A stretch of DNA of 64,000 nt from Streptomyces sp. NBC_00691 (GCF_036226665.1 NZ_CP109007.1:6448001-6512000), one strand, 5' to 3'. Shown: positions 33,517 through 42,574, counted from the first letter of the stretch. The notes: generated by a model not told the origin, from the letters alone. Numbers and translations are program-made.

Positions 33517-34983
33517 ATGACCCAGTCGTCTGTGGAGCCCAAGACCGCTTCGGAGGACGCGGGCTCCGGCTCGAACGTCCCCGCCGGCCGCTCTTGGCTC
33601 GACCGGTACTTTCACATCTCGGAGAGAGGATCCACCGTCGCGACGGAGATCCGCGGCGGCGTCACCACCTTCATGGCGATGGCGTACATTCTCCTGCTCA
33701 ACCCCCTGATCCTCGGCGGCAAGGATGTGGACGGCAACGTCCTCAGCCAGCCCGCCCTCATCACCGCGACCGCGCTCGCCGCCGCCGTGACCACCCTGCT
33801 CATGGGCTTCTGGGGCAAGGTCCCCCTCGCCCTCGCAGCCGGTCTCAGCGTCTCCGGCGTGCTGTCCTCGCAGGTCATCGCCGTCATGACCTGGCCGCAG
33901 GCCATGGCCATGTGTGTGGCCTACGGTGTGGTGATCTGTCTCCTGGTGGTCACCGGCCTCCGCGAGATGATCATGAACGCCATCCCGCTGGCGATCAAGC
34001 ACGCGATCACCATCGGCATCGGTCTCTTCATCGCACTGATCGGCTTCGTCAAGGCGGGCTTCGTCCACGAGAACCCCTCTCCCGGCGGTGGCCCCGTGGT
34101 CCTCGGCCCGACCGGTGAGCTGGCCGGGTGGCCGGTCCTCATCTTCGCCTTCACCCTGCTGCTGATCTTCGCGCTCCAGGCCCGCAACGTGCCCGGCGCC
34201 ATCCTGATCGGCATCGTGGCGGGCACGGTCATCGCCGCCATCGTCAACGCCGTCGGCGACCTGCCGGCCAAGGCCTGGTTCTCCGGCCCGCCGGAGCTCA
34301 ACGGCAGTGCGGTCTCCACGCCGGACTTCTCGCTCATCGGCGATGTGTCCTTCAGCGGCTGGGGCGACGTCGGCTACATCACGATCACCATGATCATCTT
34401 CACCCTGGTGCTCGCCGGCTTCTTCGACGCCATGGCCACGATCATCGGCGTCGGCTCCGAGGCCAAGCTCGCCGACTCCCAGGGCCGGATGCCCGGCCTC
34501 TCCAAGGCGCTGTTCATCGACGGCGCGGGCGGCGTCATCGGCGGCGTCGGCGGCGGCTCCGGCCAGACCGTCTTCGTCGAGTCGGCCACCGGCGTCGGCG
34601 AGGGTGCCCGTACGGGTCTGTCCTCCGTCATCACCGGCGCGTTCTTCGCGGCCTGCCTCTTCTTCACCCCGATCACCGCGATCGTGCCGGCCGAGGTGGC
34701 CTCCGCGGCCCTGGTCGTCATCGGCGCGATGATGATGCAGAACGCCAAGCACGTCGACTGGAGCGACCGCTCCGTCGCGATCCCGGTGTTCCTCACCGTG
34801 GTCCTGATGCCCTTCACGTACACCATCACCACGGGTGTCGCGGCCGGCGTCATCTCCTACACCGTCATCAAGACGGCGCAGGGCAAGGCACGCGAAGTGG
34901 GCGCCTTCATGTGGGGCCTGACCGCGATCTTCATCGTGTTCTTCGCGATCCATCCGATCGAGAGCTGGCTGGGCGTCAGCTGA
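33517..34983 (+). CDS. NCS2-family purine permease (AzgA-like)
   Basis: A 488-residue transporter with about 12-14 membrane segments of the guanine/hypoxanthine AzgA branch. Signature stretches are MAYILLLNPLILGG, GFWGKVPLALAAGLSVSG, GFFDAMATIIGVGSEAKL and GGGSGQTVFVESATGVGEGARTG. The start MTQSSVEPKTASED is preferred over a TTG 15 nt earlier; GGGAG lies upstream. It supplies purine bases to the adjacent xanthine dehydrogenase. Confidence 0.9.
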   Translation: MTQSSVEPKTASEDAGSGSNVPAGRSWLDRYFHISERGSTVATEIRGGVTTFMAMAYILLLNPLILGGKDVDGNVLSQPALITATALAAAVTTLLMGFWGKVPLALAAGLSVSGVLSSQVIAVMTWPQAMAMCVAYGVVICLLVVTGLREMIMNAIPLAIKHAITIGIGLFIALIGFVKAGFVHENPSPGGGPVVLGPTGELAGWPVLIFAFTLLLIFALQARNVPGAILIGIVAGTVIAAIVNAVGDLPAKAWFSGPPELNGSAVSTPDFSLIGDVSFSGWGDVGYITITMIIFTLVLAGFFDAMATIIGVGSEAKLADSQGRMPGLSKALFIDGAGGVIGGVGGGSGQTVFVESATGVGEGARTGLSSVITGAFFAACLFFTPITAIVPAEVASAALVVIGAMMMQNAKHVDWSDRSVAIPVFLTVVLMPFTYTITTGVAAGVISYTVIKTAQGKAREVGAFMWGLTAIFIVFFAIHPIESWLGVS

Positions 34984-35026
34984 CGCCTGAACCGTCACCC
35001 TCCACACACATATCGAGGAGTTCGAG

Positions 35027-36163
35027 ATGCTGGACATCGCCGAAGAGCTGCACCGGTGGGTCGAGCAGGGACGCACGTTCGCCGTCGCCACGGTCGTGGC
35101 GGTCGGCGGCAGCGCGCCCCGGCAGCCGGGCGCCGCGCTCGCCGTCGACAGCGACGGCACGGCGATCGGCTCGGTCTCCGGCGGGTGTGTGGAGGGCGCG
35201 GTCTATGAGCTGTGCCGGCAGGCCCTCGAGGACGGGAAGACCGTCGTCGAGCGCTTCGGCTACAGCGACGAGGACGCCTTCGCGGTCGGTCTGACCTGCG
35301 GCGGCATCATCGACATCCTCGTCACCCCGGTCCGCGGCGGGGTCGTCCCCGCCGCGCTGGCCGCCGCCGTCACGGGGGAGGCGGCCGCCCTGGCCCGGAT
35401 CGTCTCCGGCCCCGAGGACCTCATGGGCCGGGCACTCCTGGTCCGTCCCGACGGCTCCCACGAGGGAAAGCTCGGCGGTCACCCGGAGCTGGACCGCACG
35501 GCGGCGGGCGAGGCCCGCGCGATGCTCGACGCGGGCCGCACCGGCACGGTGGAGATCGGCGAGGACGGCAGCCGCTGCGGACAGCCGCTGACCCTCCTGG
35601 TCGAGTCCTCGGTCCCGGCCCCCCGCATGATCGTCTTCGGCGCCATCGACTTCGCCGCCGCCCTGGTCCGGGTCGGCAAGTTCCTCGGCTACCACGTCAC
35701 CGTGTGCGACGCGCGGCCCGTCTTCGCGACCCCGGCCCGCTTCCCCGAGGCCGACGACATCGTCGTCGAATGGCCCCACCGCTATCTGGAGTCCACGGAG
35801 GTGGACGGCCGTACGGTGCTCTGCGTCCTGACCCACGACGCCAAGTTCGACGTGCCGCTGCTCGAGGCGGCCCTCAGGCTTCCCGTCGCCTACGTCGGCG
35901 CGATGGGCTCCCGCCGTACCCACGAGGACCGCAACAAGCGCCTCCGCGAGGTCGGCGTCACCGAGATCGAACTCGCCCGGCTGCGCTCCCCGATCGGCCT
36001 CGACCTCGGCGCCCGTACGCCCGAGGAGACGGCCCTGTCGATCGGCGCGGAGATCGTCGCCAACCGCCGGGGCGGCACGGGCGCCTCGCTCACCGGCGCC
36101 CACACCCCGATCCACCACGACGGCCCCCGCGCGCCGACGGGCCGCATAGGTTCCGTCGCGTAG
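35027..36163 (+). CDS. xdhC: XdhC, xanthine dehydrogenase maturation factor
   Basis: A 378-residue protein of the XdhC/CoxI family, which binds, sulfurates and delivers molybdenum cofactor. The N-terminal motif is ATVVAVGGSAPRQPGAALAV with SVSGGCVEGAV and LTCGGIIDILV; the C-terminal Rossmann domain has GAIDFAAALVRVGKFLGYHVTVCD and YVGAMGSRRTHEDR. GAGGAG precedes the ATG. It lies 43 nt after the permease on the same strand and completes the purine unit. Its TAG stop is the first triplet of a short repeat element. Confidence 0.9.
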   Translation: MLDIAEELHRWVEQGRTFAVATVVAVGGSAPRQPGAALAVDSDGTAIGSVSGGCVEGAVYELCRQALEDGKTVVERFGYSDEDAFAVGLTCGGIIDILVTPVRGGVVPAALAAAVTGEAAALARIVSGPEDLMGRALLVRPDGSHEGKLGGHPELDRTAAGEARAMLDAGRTGTVEIGEDGSRCGQPLTLLVESSVPAPRMIVFGAIDFAAALVRVGKFLGYHVTVCDARPVFATPARFPEADDIVVEWPHRYLESTEVDGRTVLCVLTHDAKFDVPLLEAALRLPVAYVGAMGSRRTHEDRNKRLREVGVTEIELARLRSPIGLDLGARTPEETALSIGAEIVANRRGGTGASLTGAHTPIHHDGPRAPTGRIGSVA

Positions 36164-36180
36164 GGCCTGTCGATCAGGCC
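36161..36180. terminator. Hairpin beginning TAGGGCCTGTC
   Basis: Arms GGCCTG and CAGGCC with loop TCGAT lie directly after the XdhC stop and before the convergent ROK gene. Its first 11 bases, TAGGGCCTGTC, are identical to the ends of the large inverted repeat at 60.7 kb. Confidence 0.55.
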
Positions 36181-36242
36181 GGGCTCGCGGGGTCTGGCAC
36201 GCACGCTCGCCGCGTCGTTGTCGGTCGGCAGGCGGCGCACGC

Positions 36243-37553
36243 TCAGTGCGCCGCCCGGTCCCGGACGGTCGACGCCCAGGCCGGCTGCTCCTCGGCCGTC
36301 TCGGGCTCCGCCTCGGCCCGACGGCCGCCCCGGCCGAAGAAGTCCGCGAGCGGCAGGATCGCCGCCCCGACCGTGACCGCGTCCGGACCGAGGGTGCCCA
36401 TGCCGATGCCGACCCGGGCCGCCGGGTACGCGAGGGCGTACTGGCTCGCGTACCCCTTGACCGTCTCCAGGAAGCGGGCGCCGAGCTGGAGTCCGGCCCA
36501 GCCGCCGACCAGGATGCGCTCGGGCTGGAAGAGGTTGATGAGGTCGGCGAATCCGGCGCCCAGGTACTCGGCGGTCTCCTCCAGGACGGCGAGCGCGGTG
36601 GCGTCGGGCTCCGTCCCCGGCTCCGCCGGGTAGGCCGCCGCGAGCATCGCCGTCAGCGCCGTCTCCTCGTCCGCATCAGCCGGGGGCAGGCCCCCGGCCT
36701 CGCGCCACCGCTCCAGGAGCGCCTCGGCCCCGGCGTACGCCTCCAGGCAGCCCCGCGCTCCGCACCGGCAGCGGCGCCCGCGGACCCGTACCGTCAGATG
36801 ACCCCACTCGATCGCCCGGCCCGGCCCCATCGGATCGGTCACCACGCAGGCGCCGACGCCCGAACCGAAGAGCACCACCACCGCACTGCGCGCCCCCCGC
36901 CCGGCACCGAACCACATCTCGGCCTGGCCCAGGGTCTTGGCACCGTTGTCGATCCAGTACGGCACCGAGGCCGGGAGCTCCACGCTCTCCCGCAGCAGCC
37001 GTTCCAGGGGGACGGCGTCCCAGCCGATGGTCTGGCCGTGCACGACCGCGCCGTCCTCGGCGGTGCGGGCGACGATGCCGGGGACCCCGACGCCGACGCC
37101 GAGGAGTCCTTCCGGGGGGACGTCCGCGAGGCGCAGCACCTCGGCGATGCCCTCCCGGACGTGCGCGACGACGACCCCGACCTCGTACCGGTCGTGGGAG
37201 TTCGGGCTGCCGACGGCCAACGGGCGTTCGGTGCGGGCGAGTTCGGTGAGGGTGAGGTCGAACAGCTCGATCCTGACCCGGGTCTCGCCGACGTCGACGC
37301 CGATCATGTAGCCGCTGGCGGGGGAGACGCGGAGCAGTGTGCGGGGGCGTCCGCCGGCCGAGTCGACGCTGCCGGCCTCCTCGACGAGGCCCTCCGCCAC
37401 GAGTTCCGCGACCACGTTGCTGATGGAGCCCGAGCTGAGACCGGTCGCGGGGCCGAGCGAGAAGCGGCTCATCGGCCCGTCGAAGTAGAGGCGTTGAAGG
37501 ACGGCGGTGCGGTTCTCGCGTCGCAGGTCCCGCACGGTCCGGCCGTTCCGCAT
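36243..37553 (-). CDS. ROK-family transcriptional regulator
   Basis: A 436-residue repressor-type ROK protein. The N-terminal winged helix (ENRTAVLQRLYFDGPMSRFSLGPATGLSSGSISNVVAELVAEGLV) is followed by the sugar-kinase-like ROK domain: MIGVDVGETRVRIELFDL, LLGVGVGVPGIV, EWGHLTVRVRGRRCRCGARGCLEAYAG with the zinc-site Cys, and VGAAILPLADFF. Zn-binding Cys are intact. The effector is probably a sugar or sugar phosphate, but no transporter is adjacent. A GTG 6 nt earlier is an alternative start. Confidence 0.88.
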   Translation of the reverse strand: MRNGRTVRDLRRENRTAVLQRLYFDGPMSRFSLGPATGLSSGSISNVVAELVAEGLVEEAGSVDSAGGRPRTLLRVSPASGYMIGVDVGETRVRIELFDLTLTELARTERPLAVGSPNSHDRYEVGVVVAHVREGIAEVLRLADVPPEGLLGVGVGVPGIVARTAEDGAVVHGQTIGWDAVPLERLLRESVELPASVPYWIDNGAKTLGQAEMWFGAGRGARSAVVVLFGSGVGACVVTDPMGPGRAIEWGHLTVRVRGRRCRCGARGCLEAYAGAEALLERWREAGGLPPADADEETALTAMLAAAYPAEPGTEPDATALAVLEETAEYLGAGFADLINLFQPERILVGGWAGLQLGARFLETVKGYASQYALAYPAARVGIGMGTLGPDAVTVGAAILPLADFFGRGGRRAEAEPETAEEQPAWASTVRDRAAH

Positions 37554-37698
37554 GGTCACTTGGGCCCCCAGGTGGATTGTCTTAGGCGCAACATACCGCC
37601 GGCAGGAGGCTGGGCGCGTCTTCTCTTGAGGTTTAACTCACATCCTGAAATAAGCCGCCGAGGCCTTCAGGACCTGAACGCGCGCCGCCGGCGAGTGC

Positions 37699-38304
37699 TC
37701 ATGCCCGGCGGAGACCGCTGAGGAGCAGCTCGGCCAGCTGCTCGTACGCCTCGGCGTCGGCGAGGCCGGTCGCCGCGGCAACCTGGCGGCGCTGGATGCG
37801 GACCATCACCGAGGAGATGACGTCGGCCGCGAAGGTCACGTGGACCTCGCGGAAGACGCCGGCCCGGACGCCCTCCTCGATGAGCTGCTGGACCCGGCCG
37901 GCCGCCGCGCGGGTGTTCCGCTCGTACACCTCCGCCGCCGGCTCGAACGCCGCCACGTCGTCGAAGAACTGCGGCGAGACCGGCGCCAGCTCGGCCGAAA
38001 CCGCCCGCAGATAGGCGGCCAGCCGCTCGGCGGGGTCGGTCGCGGCGGCCAGGACCGCCTCGACCCGGGCCGTGGCCCGCCGGAAGAAGTGCACGACCGC
38101 GGCGCGGACCAGCTGCTCCTTGCTGCCGGCCAGGCCGTACAGGGTCCGCTTCGAGCAGCGGAGGCGTGCGGCGAGATCGTCGAGCGTCAGCCGGGCGAAA
38201 CCCTCGCCGACGAGGAGGGCGACGAGTTCCTCGAAGAGGGCGGAGCGGCGCGCCGCACCGCGGCCCGTCAGCTTCGGGGCGTCGGCGGCTGAGGTCTCGA
38301 TCAC
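37699..38304 (-). CDS. TetR-family regulator, divergent from an acyl-CoA dehydrogenase
   Basis: A 201-residue TetR protein with the helix-turn-helix LTLDDLAARLRCSKRTLYGLAGSKEQLVRAAV. It uses a GTG start. It is divergent from the acyl-CoA dehydrogenase gene across 118 nt that contains a perfect palindrome, so it probably represses that gene and itself and responds to an acyl-CoA or fatty acid (inference). Confidence 0.85.
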   Translation of the reverse strand: MIETSAADAPKLTGRGAARRSALFEELVALLVGEGFARLTLDDLAARLRCSKRTLYGLAGSKEQLVRAAVVHFFRRATARVEAVLAAATDPAERLAAYLRAVSAELAPVSPQFFDDVAAFEPAAEVYERNTRAAAGRVQQLIEEGVRAGVFREVHVTFAADVISSVMVRIQRRQVAAATGLADAEAYEQLAELLLSGLRRA

Positions 38305-38370
38305 CCGGCCAGTATTCCAGGCCGGCGTTCCCGGGGGGTTACGGGGACACTCGCCTGCGCTACTCTAAGC

Positions 38371-38384
38371 GGTACTGCAGTACC
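38371..38384. promoter_or_regulatory. Palindrome GGTACTGCAGTACC, candidate TetR operator
   Basis: A 14-bp perfect palindrome followed by a further half site AGTACC (38391-38396), between the divergent TetR and acyl-CoA dehydrogenase genes. Confidence 0.5.
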
Positions 38385-38422
38385 TTCCCCAGTACCACTT
38401 TGCGCGCCGCTGGAGTCGCCAT

Positions 38423-39571
38423 ATGGATGTCGACCGCCTGCTTCCCACCCCCGAGGCAGCGGACCTCATCGCCCTCACCCGGGAGATCGCCGACAAGGAG
38501 CTCTCTCCGCGGGTGGACGAGCACGAGGCCGCCGAGAGGTACCCCGAAGGACTGTTCGCCACCCTCGGCGAAGCGGGGCTGCTCGGTCTGCCCTACCCCG
38601 AGGAGTACGGCGGTGGAGGCCAGCCGTACGAGGTCTACCTGCAGGTTCTCGAGGAGCTCGCCGCTCGCTGGGCGGCCGTCGCCGTCGCCACCAGCGTGCA
38701 CACCCTCGCCTGCCACCCGCTCCACACCTTCGGCACCACCGAGCAGAAGGAGCGGTGGCTGCCCGAGATGCTGGAAGGCCGCACCATAGGCGGATACAGC
38801 CTCTCCGAGCCGCAGGCAGGCTCCGACGCGGCCGCCCTCGCCTGCAAGGCCGAGCGTCAGGACGACGGCGGCGGGTACCGGATCACCGGCACCAAGGCGT
38901 GGATCACCCACGGCGGCAAGGCCGACTTCTACGCGCTCTTCGCCCGGACCGCCCCCGGCAGCCACGGCATCTCCTGCTTCCTCGCCCCCGGCGCCACCGA
39001 CGGCCTCAGCTTCGGCGCCCCCGAACGCAAGATGGGCCTCCAGGCCGTCCCGACCACCTCGGCCTACTGGGACGGCGCGCTCCTCGACGCCGACCGGCTC
39101 GTCGGGGACGAGGGCCAGGGACTCCAGATCGCCTTCAGCGCACTCGACAGCGGCCGCCTCGGCATCGCCGCCTGCGCCACGGGCCTCGCCCAGGCCGCCC
39201 TCGACGCGGCCGTGGAGTACGCCAACGAGCGCACGACCTTCGGCCGCCGGATCATCGACCACCAGGGCCTCGGCTTCCTCCTCGCCGACATGGCCGCCGC
39301 CGTCGACGCGGCCCGCGCCACCTACCTGGACGCGGCCCGCCGCCGCGACCTCGGCCGCCCCTTCAGCCGCCAGGCCAGCGCGGCCAAGCTCATCGCCACC
39401 GACACGGCCATGAAGGTCACGACGGACGCGGTCCAGGTCCTCGGCGGCTACGGCTACACGCGCGACTTCCCGGTCGAGCGCTACATGCGCGAAGCCAAGA
39501 TCACCCAGATCTTCGAGGGCACCAACCAGATCCAGCGCCTTGTGATCAGCCGGGGGCTCGTCCAGCCGTGA
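38423..39571 (+). CDS. Acyl-CoA dehydrogenase
   Basis: A 382-residue FAD enzyme of normal family length for alpha,beta-dehydrogenation of acyl-CoA. Signature stretches: SLSEPQAGSDAAAL, GTKAWITHGGKADFYALFAR, ERTTFGRRIIDHQGLGFLLADM and VLGGYGYTRDFPVERYMREAKITQIFEGTNQIQR, the last with the catalytic Glu. Electrons would pass to EtfAB, encoded about 4 kb away. Chain-length preference cannot be read. The ATG has no strong ribosome binding site. Confidence 0.9.
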   Translation: MDVDRLLPTPEAADLIALTREIADKELSPRVDEHEAAERYPEGLFATLGEAGLLGLPYPEEYGGGGQPYEVYLQVLEELAARWAAVAVATSVHTLACHPLHTFGTTEQKERWLPEMLEGRTIGGYSLSEPQAGSDAAALACKAERQDDGGGYRITGTKAWITHGGKADFYALFARTAPGSHGISCFLAPGATDGLSFGAPERKMGLQAVPTTSAYWDGALLDADRLVGDEGQGLQIAFSALDSGRLGIAACATGLAQAALDAAVEYANERTTFGRRIIDHQGLGFLLADMAAAVDAARATYLDAARRRDLGRPFSRQASAAKLIATDTAMKVTTDAVQVLGGYGYTRDFPVERYMREAKITQIFEGTNQIQRLVISRGLVQP

Positions 39572-39653
39572 CGCCGGACCGCCCGACCGCCCGGGGGGCG
39601 CTCCCGGATCGGCTCCCGTAGCCGCCTCCGGTCGCGCTTCCGGCCGCCCGCCC

Positions 39654-39821
39654 CGCCACGTGGCCCCGCTCGGCCGCCGGGATCAGCGCCGTACCGCCGT
39701 AGCGGTCGGTGAGCCCCAGGTCCGGTCCCGCGGGGAGCAGGGCCCGCATCATGGCGACGCCACCCGTGACGCCGGTGATCAGCCAGGGGCTGTCGCACCG
39801 GTCGTCCTGCGCGTTCGGGTC
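39654..39821 (-). pseudogene. Ankyrin-repeat gene remnant
   Basis: Fifty-six codons in one minus-strand frame read like the middle of an actinomycete ankyrin-repeat protein: DPNAQDDRCDSPWLITGVTG, then LLPAGPDLGLTDRYGGTALI and PAAERGHV. Both sides lose similarity at once (downstream becomes Gly/Arg/Ser-rich; upstream has no repeat or start). This is best read as a decayed fragment. Confidence 0.6.
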
Positions 39822-39856
39822 CGGGCGCCGTCGCGGTCCTTGGGCCGTTGGTGCGG

Positions 39857-40429
39857 TTACTTGCCGAGGGTGGCGACTCCGGCCTGGGCGAACTTCTCGT
39901 CGAGGTCGCCCGAGGGGGCGCCCGCGACGCCGATGCCCGCGATGGGGGCGCCCTTGGCGGTGACGGGGGCGCCGCCGGCGAGGAAGAGGGTGCCGGGGAT
40001 GTCCTTGAGGTTGGGGGCCTGGGCGAGGCGGCCGGCGAGGACGGAGGTCGGGGCGTTCCAGGAGACGGCGGTGTAGGCCTTCTTCTCGGCCGACTCGTAG
40101 GACTGCGGGCCCGCGCCGTCGCCGCGGAGGGTGACGATGGTGTTGCCGTTGCGGTCGACGACGGCGACGGAGACGCGCTGGTTCTCCTTCTCGGCGGCGT
40201 CGAGCGTGGCCTGCGCGGCCTTCGTCGCGGCCTCGATCGTCAGGTGGGTCGACCGCGTGGTGTTCTTGTTCTCGGCGTCCGCCTTCGCGGCCGCGGCGGC
40301 GGGGGCGGCCGCGGTGTTCTCACCGGTCGCGCTGGCCGAGTAGGCACCGAAGCCCCCGAGGGCGAGCGCGGCGACGATCGCACCACCGGTGACGGCACGG
40401 GTGCGCGAGGTCTTCTTCACGTGCTTCAT
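39857..40429 (-). CDS. HbpS-like secreted heme-binding protein (GlcG/HbpS family)
   Basis: A 190-residue exported protein. A signal peptide (MKHVKKTSRTRAVTGGAIVAALALGGFGA) is followed by an Ala-rich linker and one GlcG/HbpS domain (LTIEAATKAAQATLDAAEKENQRVSVAVVDRNGNTIVTLRGDG to GAPIAGIGVAGAPSGDLDEKFAQAGV). HbpS binds heme or iron outside the cell and, in S. reticuli, modulates the SenS-SenR two-component system. No senS/senR pair is adjacent here, so this may be a paralogue with another partner. Confidence 0.85.
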   Translation of the reverse strand: MKHVKKTSRTRAVTGGAIVAALALGGFGAYSASATGENTAAAPAAAAAKADAENKNTTRSTHLTIEAATKAAQATLDAAEKENQRVSVAVVDRNGNTIVTLRGDGAGPQSYESAEKKAYTAVSWNAPTSVLAGRLAQAPNLKDIPGTLFLAGGAPVTAKGAPIAGIGVAGAPSGDLDEKFAQAGVATLGK

Positions 40430-40862
40430 GGGGTCTGCTCCAGTGAACTCGGTGGACTGCGGGGGCCGTCGGTGCTCCGGGGCCCGCTTCTCCTTCATCC
40501 TGGGGCCGCCCCCCGTCGTCGCCGGTCGGCGTCCCGGCTGCCTCCGACGCCCGCAACGGTGGACCCCGGGGTCATCCGATCGGCTGATCCCCGGCACCGT
40601 CGGGCACCGACGGCGTCACCGGTGCCGAGTACGCCGTCACCGTCCTCGGAATGCGGGACGTCATCGTCCGAGGGCCCTCCGCCCGAGGTGCCATGGCCGC
40701 GCTCGCCGAGGGCCGCCACCTCCCCTTCCGGGGGCGCGGCCTGCGGTTCTATGGTGGGCGGCGCAGATCGCGCGGACCGCGCGGTCCTCCGCGGGCACGC
40801 GCCCGATCCGGCGGCCAACCCGGCGGCAGGGTCGCACCCGCACGACACGAACGAGGAGTTCC
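40430..40862. other. Divergent intergenic region, no gene seen
   Basis: 433 nt between the divergent HbpS-like and short-chain dehydrogenase genes. It must contain both promoters. Frames present are Arg/Pro-rich shadows without ribosome binding sites; no long hairpin or RNA was recognised. Confidence 0.55.
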
Positions 40863-41624
40863 ATGGACATCGCCGGCTCCGCCGCTCTCGTCACCGGTGC
40901 CGCTTCCGGTCTCGGCGCCGCCACCGCCGCGGCGCTCGCCGCCCGGGGCGCCACGGTCTACGGTCTCGACCTGGACAAGGCCGTGGCCGCCGCCGGGGAG
41001 CTGCCCGAGGGCGTCCGGCTGCTCGCCGCGGACGTCACCGACGAGCAGCAGGTCCGCGAGGCCCTCGCCGCGATCGACGCCGACGGCGCCGAGCTGCGGC
41101 TCGCCGTGAACTGCGCCGGCATCGCGCCTTCGGCCCGCATCCTGGGCCGCAAGGGACCCCACGACCTCGCCCTGTTCCGGGCCGTCGTCGACGTCAACCT
41201 GATCGGTACGTTCAACGTGATGCGGCTCGCCGCCGAGGCCATCGCCCGGCACGAGCCCGACGAGCACGGGCAGCGCGGTCTCGTCGTCAACACCGCCTCG
41301 ATCGCCGCCTTCGAGGGCCAGGTCGGCCAGATCGCCTACGCCGCCTCCAAGGCGGGTGTCGCCGGCATGACGGTCACCGCCGCCCGCGACCTCGCGCAGT
41401 TCGGCATCCGGGTGGTCACCGTCGCCCCCGGCATCGTCGACACCCCGATGATGGCCGGGTTCGGGGAGGACGTCAGGGCCGGTCTCGCCGCGAGCGTCAC
41501 CTTCCCGCAGCGCCTCGCGCGCCCGGAGGAGTACGCCCGCCTCGTGACGATGATCGCCGAGCACGACTACCTCAACGGCGAGACGATCCGGATGGACGGC
41601 GCGCTCCGGATGACGGCCCGCTGA
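40863..41624 (+). CDS. Short-chain dehydrogenase, HSD17B10-like 3-hydroxyacyl-CoA dehydrogenase
   Basis: A 253-residue SDR. The cofactor motif is TGAASGLGAATAAALAARGA with D in YGLDLDKA, which indicates NAD(H). The active site is NTASIAAFEGQVGQIAYAASKAGV (Ser, Tyr, Lys present). The pattern DVNLIGTFNVMRLAA and APGIVDTPMMAGF is that of type II 3-hydroxyacyl-CoA dehydrogenases. A beta-oxidation or branched-chain role fits the nearby dehydrogenases and ETF. GAGGAG precedes the ATG. Confidence 0.88.
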   Translation: MDIAGSAALVTGAASGLGAATAAALAARGATVYGLDLDKAVAAAGELPEGVRLLAADVTDEQQVREALAAIDADGAELRLAVNCAGIAPSARILGRKGPHDLALFRAVVDVNLIGTFNVMRLAAEAIARHEPDEHGQRGLVVNTASIAAFEGQVGQIAYAASKAGVAGMTVTAARDLAQFGIRVVTVAPGIVDTPMMAGFGEDVRAGLAASVTFPQRLARPEEYARLVTMIAEHDYLNGETIRMDGALRMTAR

Positions 41625-41673
41625 CCCCTGGCGCAGCCCGCCTCAGGGCCTCCGTACCCTCGCGAGAGCACTC

Positions 41674-41695
41674 GGTGCCGGATCCTTCCGGCACC
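41674..41695 (+). terminator. Hairpin after the short-chain dehydrogenase
   Basis: Perfect arms GGTGCCGGA and TCCGGCACC with loop TCCT. It lies 50 nt past the stop and overlaps an operator-like palindrome at its right arm. Confidence 0.6.
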
Positions 41696-41702
41696 TAGTG
41701 CC
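41690..41702 (+). promoter_or_regulatory. GGCAC-CTA-GTGCC operator before the TetR gene
   Basis: A 13-bp palindrome 33 nt upstream of the TetR start. The same GGCAC-N3-GTGCC pattern occurs at 42511 and, degenerate, at 46059 and 46082. Confidence 0.6.
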
Positions 41703-41735
41703 GCAACAAGGGGATGCGAGTGTTAGGTTCGGCCC

Positions 41736-42452
41736 ATGGGAACAGCCGGATCAGCGTCGACGAACTCCACGAAGCCCGCGATGCGGGACTCCCTCATCGC
41801 CGCGGCCTTCCAGCTCTTTCTCGAGCGGGGCTACGAGCAGACCACGGTCGACGACATCGTCACCCTCGCGGGCGTGGGCCGCCGGTCCTTCTTCCGGTAC
41901 TTCCCGTCGAAGGAGGACGTGGTCTTCCCCGACCACGAGCAGTGCCTCGCCGACATGACCCGCTTCCTCGCGGCGAGCGCCGACTCCGACGACCCCATGG
42001 TGCGGGTCTGCGGCGCCGCCCGGCTCGTCATGCGGATGTACGCCGAGAACCCGACCTTCTCCGTGCAGCGCTACCGGCTCACCCGTGAGGTGACCGGGCT
42101 GCGCACGTACGAGCTGTCGGTGGTCTGGCGGTACGAGAAGACCCTCGGCGACTATCTGCGCACCCGGTGGGCCGACCGCAGGGACGGCACCCTGCGCGCC
42201 AATGTGGCCGCGGCGGCCGTGGTCGCCGCCCACAACCACGCCCTGCGGCACTGGCTGCGCTCGGGCGGCGAGGGCGACCCGCTGGCGGAGGTGGACAGCG
42301 CCCTGGAGTTCGTCCGGGGCACCTGGAGCCCGGACGCGGTCGTCGCCGCGCCGGCCGAGGAGGCCGAGGACGTCGTCGTGGTGATCACCAAGCGGTCCAC
42401 TCCCATGTGGCGCGTGGTGCGCGAGGTGGAATCGAGCCTCGGCGAGAGCTGA
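41736..42452 (+). CDS. TetR-family regulator, likely of the local acyl-CoA regulon
   Basis: A 238-residue regulator with the helix-turn-helix YEQTTVDDIVTLAGVGRRSFFRYFPSKEDVVFP. The effector domain is unassigned. An operator-like palindrome lies in its own upstream region, and the same palindrome occurs upstream of the OB-fold gene and the acdH-like gene. That is the basis for assigning it as regulator of these genes and of itself (inference). S. avermitilis has a TetR repressor (AcdR) paired with acdH; this gene could be its counterpart, which sequence alone cannot settle. Confidence 0.85.
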   Translation: MGTAGSASTNSTKPAMRDSLIAAAFQLFLERGYEQTTVDDIVTLAGVGRRSFFRYFPSKEDVVFPDHEQCLADMTRFLAASADSDDPMVRVCGAARLVMRMYAENPTFSVQRYRLTREVTGLRTYELSVVWRYEKTLGDYLRTRWADRRDGTLRANVAAAAVVAAHNHALRHWLRSGGEGDPLAEVDSALEFVRGTWSPDAVVAAPAEEAEDVVVVITKRSTPMWRVVREVESSLGES

Positions 42453-42509
42453 GATCCGACCTCGGGGTTCGCGGTATCTCTAATTAAGGGAACTCAGGTC
42501 TTTATTTGA

Positions 42510-42524
42510 TGGCACTCAGTGCCA
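42510..42524 (+). promoter_or_regulatory. TGGCACTCAGTGCCA operator before the OB-fold gene
   Basis: A 15-bp perfect palindrome (central TCA) 50 nt upstream of the OB-fold gene start, in an AT-rich stretch (TTTATTTGA just before it) that is likely the promoter. Confidence 0.65.
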
Positions 42525-42574
42525 TATCTTTACTCCATGCACGGTCGAGCCGCCGAGTGCGAGGAGAAGGCATC

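Noticed and set aside
36181..36242. Possible insertion-sequence remnant between xdhC and the ROK gene
   Set aside because: The stretch looked familiar as a Streptomyces repeat, but no transposase frame, terminal repeats or target duplication could be shown.
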